Of a stretch of 64,000 bases of DNA, positions 40,700 through 49,394 are shown piece by piece. The notes beneath the pieces were generated by a model. That model was given only the letters and a program-made list of their open reading frames with translations. It searched no databases and was not told where the DNA came from. Source of the DNA: Kribbella pratensis (GTDB taxonomy: Bacteria > Actinomycetota > Actinomycetes > Propionibacteriales > Kribbellaceae); NCBI RefSeq assembly GCF_004365355.1, contig NZ_SODP01000004.1, positions 696,585 to 760,584 of the forward strand. Reading direction: 5' to 3'. The number at the start of each line of letters is the position of its first letter. The first letter of the stretch is position 1. A program made the translations under genes and the position numbers.

Positions 40700-42223
40700 A
40701 TGGCCCCGAGCAGAGCGCAGCGATCGTCGCGCAGCAGCCGAGCACGGAGAGTGAGACCGCGGCGACGGTCGGCATTCGTCGCGCTGGCGATCGCCGTCGC
40801 CGGCATCCTGCTTCCCGGTACTGCGTACCTGGTCGCGCGTCGGCCCCGGCTCGGCGCGGTGGTGACCGTCCTGAGCCTCACGCTCTACGGCACCGCGGCG
40901 TACGTCGGTCTGCGGAAACGGGACGCGGTGATCTCGTGGGCGCTGGATCCTGGTCTGCTGCTGTGGATGATCGCCGGGCTCGGTGTGATCGCCCTGGCCT
41001 GGATGGTCGTGCTGGTCACGTCGTACAAGATGCTCCGGCCACTGACCGTGGGACCGGGCTCGCGGCTGCTCGGGTCGCTGGTGGTCGGCGTGGTCTGCTT
41101 TGCGATGACGGTGGGTACGGCGAGCGGTGCGCAGACCCTGATGGCACAGCGGAGCCTGGTGAAGAAGGTGTTCGCCGACTCCGGTTCGAAGAGCCAGACC
41201 CGGCCGACGATCAGCGCCGCGAAGGACGTCTGGCAACAACTGCCACGGCTGAACGTGTTGCTGCTCGGCGCGGACGACGGCGACGACCGGCAGGGCACGC
41301 GGACCGACACCGTCATGGTCGCGAGCATCGACACCAAGACCGGCAACACCTCGCTGATCTCGCTGACCCGGAATTTCATGCGGATGCCGTTCCCGGCCGA
41401 CTCGCCGCTGCACAAGATCTATCCGACCGGCTTCTGGGATCCCAGCATCGATCCCAGCAAGGAGCAGTCCGAGTTCTACCTCGACGCGATGTACCGCAAC
41501 ATCCCGAAGTTGCACCCCGGCGTGATCGGGCCGTCGGACAACGAGGGTGCGGACATCCTGAAGCTCTCCGTCGGCGAGGCACTCGGGCTGAAGATCCACT
41601 ACTACGTGCAGATCAACCTGGCCGGGTTCGCGAAGCTGGTCGAGGCGCTGGGCGGGATCACCGTGAACATCAACTACCCGGTGCCGGTCGGCGGTAACGA
41701 CGACAAGAAGATCCCGCCGAGCCGGTACCTCCAACCGGGACCGAACCGGAAGCTGAACGGGACCGACGCACTGTGGTTCGCCCGCGGCCGGTACGGCCTG
41801 GCGACGGCCGACCTCGCCCGCCAGGCCCGGCAGCACTGCACGATCCAGGCGCTCGTCGAGCGCGCCACCCCACAGAACGTCGTCGCCAACTACGAGGAGA
41901 TCGCGCACGCCGGCGAGCAGCTGATCCGCACCGACATCCCGCAGAAACTGGTGGGTGCCTTCGTCACCCTCGGGGAGCGGGTCAAGACGGCCAAGATCTC
42001 CAACATCGACCTGGACAAGAAGAAGAACTTCCCCAACGGCCGCAACCCGAACTACGCCGCGATGCGCGAGATCGTCGCGAAGGCGCTCGCCCCGAAGCCC
42101 GCGACGCCGCGCAGGACCACGACGACCAAGCCCTCGACGGCGACCCAGCCCAGAACCACACCCAAGCCCGACGACGGCGACCTGACCTCGTCCTGCGCCT
42201 ACAACCCTGGCCCGCCCGGTTAA
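40700..42223 (+). CDS. LytR-CpsA-Psr (LCP) family protein
   Basis: This 507-residue membrane-anchored enzyme ligates teichoic-acid-like or other glycopolymers to peptidoglycan. It has a basic N-terminus, three to four hydrophobic helices within residues ~24-145, then an extracellular LCP domain: LNVLLLGADDGDDRQGTRTDTVMVASIDT (~190-215), SLISLTRNFMRMP, ALGGITVNINYPV and GTDALWFARGRYG...ARQARQH. These contain the Arg and Asp residues used for polyprenyl-pyrophosphate and metal. A Thr/Pro-rich tail ends the protein. Confidence 0.93.
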   Translation: MAPSRAQRSSRSSRARRVRPRRRSAFVALAIAVAGILLPGTAYLVARRPRLGAVVTVLSLTLYGTAAYVGLRKRDAVISWALDPGLLLWMIAGLGVIALAWMVVLVTSYKMLRPLTVGPGSRLLGSLVVGVVCFAMTVGTASGAQTLMAQRSLVKKVFADSGSKSQTRPTISAAKDVWQQLPRLNVLLLGADDGDDRQGTRTDTVMVASIDTKTGNTSLISLTRNFMRMPFPADSPLHKIYPTGFWDPSIDPSKEQSEFYLDAMYRNIPKLHPGVIGPSDNEGADILKLSVGEALGLKIHYYVQINLAGFAKLVEALGGITVNINYPVPVGGNDDKKIPPSRYLQPGPNRKLNGTDALWFARGRYGLATADLARQARQHCTIQALVERATPQNVVANYEEIAHAGEQLIRTDIPQKLVGAFVTLGERVKTAKISNIDLDKKKNFPNGRNPNYAAMREIVAKALAPKPATPRRTTTTKPSTATQPRTTPKPDDGDLTSSCAYNPGPPG

Positions 42224-42242
42224 ATCGCGCCTCTGAGTTGTA

Positions 42243-42950
42243 TCAGCGTGCGGTCAGGATGCAGAACTCGTTGCCGTCCGGGTCGGCCAGCTCGATCCCG
42301 TCGGTGTGCGCCTGACCGCTTGCGTGCCGCTTCGCGCCGAGGCCGATCAGTCGCTCGACCTCTGCCTCGGCATCGCCCGACGGCACGAGGTCGAGGTGCA
42401 GGCGGTTCTTCGGCGCCCTCTCGTTGTACGGCGGACCGCCCCAGCTGATCTTCGTCCCACCCCGCGGCGACTGGATCGCGGTCTCCTCGTCCTGGTCCCA
42501 GACCAGCGGCCACTCGAGCGCCTTGCTCCAGAAGTACCCGACGGCCTGGCTGCCGTCCGACGACAGCGCGCCGATGACCCTGGTGCCCGCGAGGAAGTTG
42601 TTGTCCGGCTCGATCACACAGAACTCGTTGCCCTCGGGATCGGCCAGTACGACGTGCTCGTCCTCAGGTGTCTGCCCGACGTCGAGGTGTTGCGCACCGA
42701 GCTCCAACGCACGACCGACCATCGCCCGCTGCGCTTCGAGCGTCTGACTGGGCAGGTCGAAGTGGATCTGGTTCCGCCAGTGCTTCTCGACGTCGCTCGG
42801 CAGGAATCGCAGGATGAATCCGAGGTCGTTGTCGGGCAGTACGGAGGTCCCGTCCGCACCCAGGTCCCGGCCGAGCACCCCGGCCCAGAATCGCGCCAGC
42901 CCCGCAGGATCCTTTGCGTCGAAGGACAGTGCATAGATCTGGACGCTCAT
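42243..42950 (-). CDS. Tandem VOC-domain protein
   Basis: This 235-residue protein has two glyoxalase-like VOC modules. The first begins ALSFDAKDPAGLARFWAGVLGRDL and ends LADPEGNEFCVIEPD. The second ends ELADPDGNEFCILTAR. The repeated DPxGNEFC motif marks the pyridine-dioxygenase-like VOC proteins frequent in actinobacteria. ATG at 42950 has GGGAG 6 nt upstream. Function unknown. The longer open frame upstream is a shadow of the TetR region. Confidence 0.9.
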   Translation of the reverse strand: MSVQIYALSFDAKDPAGLARFWAGVLGRDLGADGTSVLPDNDLGFILRFLPSDVEKHWRNQIHFDLPSQTLEAQRAMVGRALELGAQHLDVGQTPEDEHVVLADPEGNEFCVIEPDNNFLAGTRVIGALSSDGSQAVGYFWSKALEWPLVWDQDEETAIQSPRGGTKISWGGPPYNERAPKNRLHLDLVPSGDAEAEVERLIGLGAKRHASGQAHTDGIELADPDGNEFCILTAR

Positions 42951-43012
42951 CGGGACTCCCATCCGCCGGAGGTACCACCGTATTTCGGGCAGAACGAGCG
43001 CCGCAAAGAGAT

Positions 43013-43591
43013 TTAACCGACCGACGCCGCCGCGACCCTGGCGTGGTGATCGGCGATCGAGCGGCTCATCGGACGACGGAGCAGGACCAGCTGGTGGTAC
43101 AGCGGACCCGTCGCGGTGAGCAGGAGCTGATGGGCATCCGTGCCGGATGGGATCTCGCCACGCTCGACGGCTCGCCGTACGACGATCGCCGTGCGCTCGT
43201 AGCGATCTGCCCAGAATCGCGTAAGTGCCTCGGCGGCTTCCGGCGTCCGGAAGGAGGCTGCGATGACGGCCTGGGTAACCGACGGGCGGGCGGTCAGCGC
43301 AGCGTGGACCTCGCGGTTGACCGCGATCAGGTCGCCCTCGAGCGAGCCTGTGTCGGCCGGCTCCCACGAGTCGTCGGCTCCGGCCTGCAGAAGATCGACG
43401 AGCAGGCCGGCGACGGTCTTCCAGCGGCGGTAGACCGTTGTGCGATGGACGCCGGAGCGTGCAGCGACCGCGTCGATCGTGAGTCCGTCGTACCCCTGCT
43501 CGGCGAGCTCGGCCTCGACGGCAGCGAGTACTTCGGACCGCACCCGAGCCGTCCGTCCACCCGGCCTGCTTGCACGATCACTCGTCTGCAT
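43013..43591 (-). CDS. TetR family regulator
   Basis: This 192-residue repressor has an HTH at ~17-62: VRSEVLAAVEAELAEQGYDGLTIDAVAARSGVHRTTVYRRWKTVAGLL. The C-terminal domain is the TetR_C form with ALTARPSVTQAVIAASF. It is divergent from the Vgb-like gene with 65 nt between starts, so it may repress that gene. The gap contains approximate symmetry (CGCAAC...GTCGCA) but no perfect palindrome. Confidence 0.9.
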   Translation of the reverse strand: MQTSDRASRPGGRTARVRSEVLAAVEAELAEQGYDGLTIDAVAARSGVHRTTVYRRWKTVAGLLVDLLQAGADDSWEPADTGSLEGDLIAVNREVHAALTARPSVTQAVIAASFRTPEAAEALTRFWADRYERTAIVVRRAVERGEIPSGTDAHQLLLTATGPLYHQLVLLRRPMSRSIADHHARVAAASVG

Positions 43592-43656
43592 GACACCATC
43601 TTAACGCAACATTCGTCGCATTAGGGAAATGGCCCGCGACGTGAAGGAGAAGCCCT

Positions 43657-44498
43657 GTGTCAGTCACTGAATATGCGATCGGCGCCACGAGTGATGGTCC
43701 GTACGGCGTGTGGTGGCGGGCGGTGAGGTGTGGGCGACGCTCGTCCATGCCGGCCGCGTTGCCACCCGCTCGGGACGTGTTATCGACCTCGACGCTGCCG
43801 AGTCCCGTCCGAGCGTGATCGTCGAAGGACCCGATGAGGCGGTCTGGTTCACGCGGAACGGCGACGACCGGCTCGGGCGGATCGGGTACGACGGAGTTGT
43901 GTCGGCGGTCGACATCGCCGGGGCGCCGTACGGGCTGTGTGTCGGGCCGGATGGGGCGTTGTGGTGCACGCTGATGAGCGCTGATGCTCTCGGGCGCGTG
44001 ACGGTCGACGGCGAGGTGTCGACGTACCCGATCGGAGTCAGTGGGGCGTTTCCGGCGATGATCACGTCTTACGACGGAGAGCTGTGGTTCACGCTCAACC
44101 AGGGGAATGCGATCGGGCGGATGAGTCTTGGCGGGGCGGTCACGACCTATCCCCTGCCGACTACGGGTGCTGGCCCGGTCGGGATCTGCGCGGGTGTGGA
44201 TGGCGTGTGGTTCGTCGAGATTCTGAGTGACCGGGTGGGGAGAATCAGCTCGGACGGCAAGATCGAAGAGTTTCCGCTGCCTGCCGGTTGTAAGCCGCAC
44301 GCGGTTGCGGCGGCTGCCGACGGCGGATGTTGGGTCACCTTGTGGGCAGCCGGTGCGCTGGCGCGGATGGATGCTCAAGGCAACGTTATCGCCGAGTACG
44401 CGCTGGGGCAGGGCTCCGAGCCGCACGGTCTTGCGATCGATGGTGAGTCGGTGTGGGTGGCGTTGGAGAAAGGTTCCTTGGCTCACATCCAGCCGTAA
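43657..44498 (+). pseudogene. Virginiamycin B lyase-like (Vgb) gene, frameshifted
   Basis: The start GTG (43657) has AAGGAG 7 nt upstream and encodes MSVTEYAIGATSDGPYGV, the normal Vgb N-terminus. The frame then breaks at GTGTGGTGG (43708-43716). Skipping TG continues as VAGGEVWATLVHAGRV through a seven-bladed propeller with repeats such as VEGPDEAVWFTRNGDDRLGRIGYDG. Full length would be ~280 residues. Vgb opens streptogramin B rings by C-O cleavage, but many relatives have no such activity. The frameshift probably inactivates it unless it is an error. Confidence 0.8.
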
Positions 44499-44561
44499 GG
44501 GTGAGGAGGTTCACCCGCTGGAGGGAGGACGGCGGGCATCCGGCGGGTGGACAGTGGTGCT

Positions 44562-45470
44562 GTGAGCACGCTGGTGCAGGTCAGGGGAACGACCGCGCGA
44601 GTTCGCGACATCATCGCGGTGGGGCGGCCGGCGTTCTGGGTGGTGTCGATCGTCCCTTATTACACAGGGATCCTGCTCGCCACGCATCGGCTGATCCCGC
44701 CGGTCGCGGAGTGGCCGCGGCTGATCGTCGGAGCCGTGGTGATGGGGCCGCTGGTGTGGCTGGCCGTGCTGGCGGTCAACGACGCGTACGACCTGCCGAG
44801 TGACCGGCTCAACCCGCGTAAGGCGAAGTCGCCGCTGCTCGACGGACGCATCACGCTCCGCGCGGCCAAGCGACTCGCCTTCGCGGCCGCCGTCGCCGCG
44901 GTCGGGTTGAGCCTGCACGTCGGCGTCGTGTTCGCACTCGGCGTCCTCCTCGCCGTCCTGCTCGGCTACGCGTACTCCGTCCCACCCGTCCGGTTGAAGA
45001 CCCGCGCCGGCTTCGACGTCGCGGTCAACGCGCTCGCGCTCGGCGCCTTCGGCCCACTCGCCGGCTGGGCCGCGATCAACCCCGACCTCAGCAGCTTCCC
45101 TTGGTTGATGGGCCTCCAAGGCACGCTCGCCGCCATCGGCCTCTACCTCCCCACCACCCTCGCCGACCTCGAAGCCGACCGCGCCGCCGGCTACCACACG
45201 ATCGCCGTCCGCTTCGGCGCCCGCACGACGTACCGCATCGGGTACGCCGCCTGGATCGCGGCAGCCGCACTGTCCGTCGTACTCGCCGCCACCGGCACGA
45301 TCATCCCGCGCAGCATGCTGCCGCTCGAGCTCGTGATGGTCCCGGTCCTCGTCGCCGCCTACCGCAAACTCATTGGTCCCGGCCAGTCGTTCAAGGGCAT
45401 CATCGTCCTCGCGTCCCTGTTCCTCTTCCCCTGTGGGACGTTCGCCCTCACCTACACGGGAGTCCTCTGA
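44562..45470 (+). CDS. UbiA family prenyltransferase
   Basis: This ~302-residue membrane enzyme has eight to nine helices. The first Asp-rich motif is NDAYDLPSDRLNP (N73 to P85) and the second is ADLEADRAAGYHT (~200), both binding Mg-prenyl pyrophosphate. It transfers a prenyl chain to an unknown aromatic or sugar acceptor. The start is uncertain: GTG at 44562 and GTG at 44547 both lack a well-placed SD. The iminopeptidase-like gene starts 3 nt after its stop. Confidence 0.88.
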   Translation: MSTLVQVRGTTARVRDIIAVGRPAFWVVSIVPYYTGILLATHRLIPPVAEWPRLIVGAVVMGPLVWLAVLAVNDAYDLPSDRLNPRKAKSPLLDGRITLRAAKRLAFAAAVAAVGLSLHVGVVFALGVLLAVLLGYAYSVPPVRLKTRAGFDVAVNALALGAFGPLAGWAAINPDLSSFPWLMGLQGTLAAIGLYLPTTLADLEADRAAGYHTIAVRFGARTTYRIGYAAWIAAAALSVVLAATGTIIPRSMLPLELVMVPVLVAAYRKLIGPGQSFKGIIVLASLFLFPCGTFALTYTGVL

Positions 45471-45472
45471 GC

Positions 45473-46426
45473 ATGTACCCGGACATCGAGCCCTACGATC
45501 ACGGCCTGCTCGACGTCGGCGACGGCAACCGCGTCTACTGGGAGGTCTGCGGCAACCCCAACGGCAAGCCCGCGCTCGTCGTCCACGGCGGCCCGGGCTC
45601 CGGCGCCGGTGCGGGCTGGCGCAGGTACTTCGACCCCGCGAAGTACAAGATCGTGCTGGTCGATCAGCGCAACTGCGAGCGGAGTACGCCGGATGCCGCC
45701 GAGCCGGACGTGGATCTCAGCACCAACACCACCTGGCACCTGATCGCGGACTTCGAGCAACTGCGCCGGGAGCTCGGGATCGAGAAGTGGCTGCTGCTCG
45801 GCGCATCACACGGTGCGACGCTCGGGCTCGCGTACGCCGAGCAGCACCCGCAGGCGATCTCCGAGATCGTGTTGTTCAGCGTCACGAACACGACCAGGCG
45901 TGAGGTCGAGTGGATCACCCGCGACATGGGGCGGATCTTTCCCGAGGAATGGGCCCGCTTCCGCGACGGCGTACCGGAGGATGAGCGCGACGGCAACCTT
46001 CCGTTGGCCTACAGCCGGCTCTTGCACGACCCCGACCCAGCCGTCCGGGACAAGGCCGCGCGTGACTGGTGCGACTGGGAGGACACGCATGTCCGGACAG
46101 CTCCCGGCTGGCGGCCGGACTCGCGGTACGACGATCCCGTGTTCCGCCTGCGACTCGCCCGGCTGGTCACGCACTACTGGGGTCACGCCGCCTGGCTGGA
46201 CGAGGACGTTCTCGTCCGCGAGGCCGGAAAACTGTCGGGAATTCCGGGCGTGCTGATCCATGGCCGGCTGGACATCAGCAGCCCGCCGGATGTCGCGTGG
46301 CGGATGGCTCAGGCCTGGCCCGACGCCGAGTTGCACCTCGTCGAGCAGGAAGGCCATGGCCCGGGCGGCGACGGCACGCGCGAGCTGATCCTCGGAGCGT
46401 TGGACCGGTTCGCATTACGGGCATGA
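45473..46426 (+). CDS. Alpha/beta hydrolase of the proline iminopeptidase family
   Basis: This 317-residue hydrolase (usual pip length) has VVHGGPGSGAGAG (oxyanion region, ~36-48), LVDQRNCERSTP (typically DQRGxGxS), the nucleophile in LLGASHGATLGLAYAE, Asp in IHGRLDISSP and His in EQEGHGPGG. The nucleophile motif is GASHG rather than the usual GGSWG, so substrate range may differ. It should remove N-terminal Pro or act as a general hydrolase. Co-transcribed with the UbiA gene. Confidence 0.85.
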   Translation: MYPDIEPYDHGLLDVGDGNRVYWEVCGNPNGKPALVVHGGPGSGAGAGWRRYFDPAKYKIVLVDQRNCERSTPDAAEPDVDLSTNTTWHLIADFEQLRRELGIEKWLLLGASHGATLGLAYAEQHPQAISEIVLFSVTNTTRREVEWITRDMGRIFPEEWARFRDGVPEDERDGNLPLAYSRLLHDPDPAVRDKAARDWCDWEDTHVRTAPGWRPDSRYDDPVFRLRLARLVTHYWGHAAWLDEDVLVREAGKLSGIPGVLIHGRLDISSPPDVAWRMAQAWPDAELHLVEQEGHGPGGDGTRELILGALDRFALRA

Positions 46427-46434
46427 CCGGTTCA

Positions 46435-46476
46435 CGTGCACGTGCACGGAGGGCAAAGATTTGATCACTGATCTTT
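46435..46476. promoter_or_regulatory. CACGTG array and AAAGAT inverted repeat
   Basis: Overlapping CACGTG palindromes occur in CACGTGCACGTGCAC (around 46434-46448), and AAAGAT/ATCTTT arms (46455-46460 and 46471-46476) flank a TGATCA core. They lie between the iminopeptidase-like gene and the PhyH gene, so one may be a terminator and the other an operator. Confidence 0.35.
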
Positions 46477-46510
46477 ACAGCGATGAAACGTTCATGAACC
46501 CTTGAGTCCC

Positions 46511-47353
46511 ATGACTGAGCTGGATTCCTTCCCCGCCCCACCGCCCCAGTCGACCCGCCCGGAGCTCGAGACCGACTACACCCTCAGCCGGTCCGATATC
46601 AGGCACTTCGCCGAGCACGGCTTCGTGAAGCTGAAGAACGTGCTGAGTCCCGAGACGATCGAGGCGTACGAGCCGGAGATCACCGGCAAGGTGATCGAGC
46701 TGAACACGCAGCACCTGCCACTCGAGGAGCGGGACACCTACGGCAAGGCGCTCCTGCAGGTGACGAACCTGTGGCAGGACAGCGAGCGCGTGCTCGAGTT
46801 CGTGTCGTCACCGCGGCTGGCGCGGATCGCAGCGCAGTTGCTGGGCGTGCAGTCGGTCCGGCTGTACCACGACCAGGCGCTGTACAAGGAGTCCGGCGGC
46901 GGAGTCACGCCGTGGCACGCGGACCAGTACTACTGGCCGTTCGCGACCGACCGCTGCGTCACGGTCTGGATCCCGCTGCAGGAGACCCCGATGGAGATGG
47001 GTCCGCTGTCGTTCGCGGCCGGCAGCCACACGTTCGAGCACGGTCGCGACCTGCCGATCAGCGACGAGTCGGAGCGCGTACTGCAGGAGGCCCTGGCCGA
47101 ACAGGAGTTCGCGGAGATCTCCGAGCCGTTCGAGCTCGGCGAGGTGAGTTACCACCTCGGCTGGACCTTCCACCATGCGCCGCCTAACACCACCGACATC
47201 CCGCGCCGGGTGATGACGGTGATCTATGTGGACGCGGCGATGGGGATCTCCCAGCCGGTGAACAAGAACCAGGAGGCCGACCTGGCCAACTGGATGCCCG
47301 GCAACCAGCCCGGCGAGACCATCTCCTCCCCGCTCAACCCGATCCTCTACTGA
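46511..47353 (+). CDS. Phytanoyl-CoA dioxygenase (PhyH) family enzyme
   Basis: This 280-residue Fe(II)/2-oxoglutarate-dependent oxygenase has the HxD metal motif in VTPWHADQYYWPF (His136, Asp138), a distal His in YHLGWTFHHAPPN and the Arg region DIPRRVMTVIYVD for 2-oxoglutarate. VRLYHDQALYKESGG is also family-typical. It hydroxylates an unknown small molecule. ATG 46511 is used; a TTG at 46502 is an alternative. Confidence 0.92.
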   Translation: MTELDSFPAPPPQSTRPELETDYTLSRSDIRHFAEHGFVKLKNVLSPETIEAYEPEITGKVIELNTQHLPLEERDTYGKALLQVTNLWQDSERVLEFVSSPRLARIAAQLLGVQSVRLYHDQALYKESGGGVTPWHADQYYWPFATDRCVTVWIPLQETPMEMGPLSFAAGSHTFEHGRDLPISDESERVLQEALAEQEFAEISEPFELGEVSYHLGWTFHHAPPNTTDIPRRVMTVIYVDAAMGISQPVNKNQEADLANWMPGNQPGETISSPLNPILY

Positions 47354-47421
47354 CCCACCCCGCACGGCCCATCGGACAAACCCGGAGGACGTCTGTACCT
47401 ATTGGTATGTACGATGCCGTC

Positions 47422-47766
47422 ATGACCTCATCGGAGTCACCGATCAGCCGCATCGTCGTACTCGACCAGCACCTGCCGGAGCCGCTCCCGGTGCAGCACG
47501 TCGAGGTACGCCGGATCACGATCGAGCCGCACACCGCGCTCGGCGCCCATGTCCACAACGGCCCCGTGTTCGGCAACATCGTCTCGGGCAAGGCGATCTA
47601 CCAGCAGGCCGCCGGCGGCGAGGTCCAGGTCCTCCACCCCGGCGACGTGTTCTACGAGCCCGCGGTCGACCGGATCTCCCGCTTCGACACCGAGGACGAG
47701 GGCGTCACGTTCCTCGCCTACTTCCCGCTCACCGCGGGCCAGGACGCGACGCTCGACCTGGTCTAG
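47422..47766 (+). CDS. Cupin-domain protein
   Basis: This 114-residue cupin has HVEVRRITIEPHTALGAHVHNGPVFGNIVSGKAIYQQ (motif 1, with His residues for metal) and VQVLHPGDVFYEPAVDRISRF (motif 2). Single cupins bind metal or act as small oxidases or isomerases. ATG at 47422 is favoured as a leaderless start: a TACGAT -10 element (47410-47415) sits 6 nt upstream and there is no SD. ATG at 47407 is the alternative. It overlaps the next convergent gene by 4 nt. Confidence 0.85.
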   Translation: MTSSESPISRIVVLDQHLPEPLPVQHVEVRRITIEPHTALGAHVHNGPVFGNIVSGKAIYQQAAGGEVQVLHPGDVFYEPAVDRISRFDTEDEGVTFLAYFPLTAGQDATLDLV

Positions 47767-48347
47767 AGCGTCCGCTTCTGCGGGTAGATCGTTTCGCCGC
47801 GGGCCAGCTGCTCGACGTACTGCGTGATCCGCCTGGCCCTCGTCTCGGGCTTCTTGGCGCTGTTCACCCGGAACACGACCGCGAACCGGTTGGCGCTGGT
47901 CAGGATCTCGAACATCGCCTGTGCCCGCGGCTCCGCGGCCAGCGCCGCGGCGAGGTCCTCGGGGATCTCCTTCGCGCTCGATCCGCCGTACGCCTTGTCC
48001 CAGCGGCCGTCGGCCTTGGCGCGCTCGATCTCCGCGCGTCCGGCCGGGCGCATCCGGCCTTCCTCCTCCATCCGCGCGACGAGGTCCACGTTCCGCTTGG
48101 ACCACATGCTCTGCGCGCGCCGCGGGGTGTACCGCTGGATGAAGGTCTGCTCGTCGCGGCTCTTGCGCTGCCCGTCGATCCACCCGTGGCACAAGGCCTC
48201 TTCGAGCGCCTCGGCGTACGTGAGGCTCGTCGGCGTCGTCACGTTCTTCTTCGCGAGCACGAGCCAGACACCGTCCGACGCTGCGTGATGTTCGTGCAGC
48301 CATGACTGCCAAGCAGCAGCGTCCACAACGATCAGTTCGGTACTCAT
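47763..48347 (-). CDS. YdeI/OmdA family protein
   Basis: This 194-residue protein has the YdeI-like N-terminus (WQSWLHEHHAASDGVWLVLAKKNV) with CHGWIDGQRKSRDEQTFIQRYTPRRAQSMWSKRNVD, and the OmdA C-terminus (MFEILTSANRFAVVFRVNSAKKPETRARRI). It likely binds or modifies an unknown small target; related to the DUF1905 protein at 35604. ATG at 48347 overlaps the WYL gene stop (ATGA), so the two are co-translated. Confidence 0.88.
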   Translation of the reverse strand: MSTELIVVDAAAWQSWLHEHHAASDGVWLVLAKKNVTTPTSLTYAEALEEALCHGWIDGQRKSRDEQTFIQRYTPRRAQSMWSKRNVDLVARMEEEGRMRPAGRAEIERAKADGRWDKAYGGSSAKEIPEDLAAALAAEPRAQAMFEILTSANRFAVVFRVNSAKKPETRARRITQYVEQLARGETIYPQKRTL

Positions 48348-49306
48348 GACGCAGCCTCCTGATAGCGGGCGGCCAGGTGGGCCGCCGCATCCTTCAACTC
48401 CTGCGGTCCGACGAACTCCAGGTCGCACTCGAACATCCCGAACGTCGCGGCCAGCCCGGTCCACGACCACGCCGTCAGCACGAGCCGGCAACTCGTCGGC
48501 GTGACCTCTTCGACGAACGCGCCGCGCCCGGCCCACTGCGCGATGTCCGACGCCTTCGCCTGCAGGATCGCCTCGCCCCGGCACGGGTTCTGGTCCTGGC
48601 CGTGGAACCGGCTCGAGATGTACGTCGCCACGTCCGGCGCCGGGAGCTCGCGCTGGGTGAACCGCGGCCCGGTCGGCGTCTTCGGCGTCATCCGATCCAC
48701 CCGGAACGTTCGCCAGTCCTTCCGATCCAGGTCCCAGCCGACCAGGTACCAACGCCCGCCCCACGTCACGAGGTGGTGCGGCTCCGCCTTGCGCGGCGGC
48801 ACCCATTCGTCCGACGCACCAGGTGACGCGTAGTCGAACCGCAGTACCTCTTGCGCACGCACCGCCATCCCGACCGCGATCAGCTTCTCCGAGTCCACCG
48901 TCGTACGCCGGTTGGCGTACCGATCGACCGTCGTGACCTGCAATGCGTCGACCCGCTGCCGCAGGCGCGCCGGCATCACCTGGCGAACCGTGGCCAGCGC
49001 ACGCAACGCGCCCTCCTCGATCCCGGTGACTGTGGTCGTGGCGGTCTGCAGCGCGACTGCGACCGCGATCGCCTGATCGTCGTCGAACAGCAGCGGCGGC
49101 AGGTCCGCCCCGGCATCCAGGCGGTAACCGCCGTCGGGCCCCTTGCTCGCGCGCACCGGGTAGCCCAGATCCCGGAGCCGATCGACATCGCGGCGGACGG
49201 TGCGCGGGCTGACCTCGAGTCGCTCCGCGAGCAAGGCTCCCGGCCAGTCGCGCCGTGCCTGCAGCAGCGACAGCAGCGCGAGGAGTCGAGCAGAGGTTTC
49301 GGACAT
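48344..49306 (-). CDS. WYL-domain (YafY-type) transcriptional regulator
   Basis: This 320-residue regulator has a DeoR-like HTH (SARLLALLSLLQARRDWPGALLAERLEVSPRTVRRDVDRL, 4-43), a central WYL domain (VTWGGRWYLVGWDLDRKDWRTFRVDRM, ~180-206) that senses nucleotides or small ligands, and a WCX tail. It starts an operon with the YdeI/OmdA gene and is divergent from the ABC exporter, so it may control either. Confidence 0.9.
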   Translation of the reverse strand: MSETSARLLALLSLLQARRDWPGALLAERLEVSPRTVRRDVDRLRDLGYPVRASKGPDGGYRLDAGADLPPLLFDDDQAIAVAVALQTATTTVTGIEEGALRALATVRQVMPARLRQRVDALQVTTVDRYANRRTTVDSEKLIAVGMAVRAQEVLRFDYASPGASDEWVPPRKAEPHHLVTWGGRWYLVGWDLDRKDWRTFRVDRMTPKTPTGPRFTQRELPAPDVATYISSRFHGQDQNPCRGEAILQAKASDIAQWAGRGAFVEEVTPTSCRLVLTAWSWTGLAATFGMFECDLEFVGPQELKDAAAHLAARYQEAAS

Positions 49307-49394
49307 GACGTCAGCTTCGCATGAGTAAGGGACAGAACCTGGCCGCTACTGCTGGAAATGTCGTGCTCATCAAGTCCAACCGAAGGAGTCATCC

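Noticed and set aside
43592..43656. TetR operator in front of the Vgb-like gene
   Set aside because: Only an imperfect CGCAAC...GTCGCA symmetry is visible, too weak to list as a site.
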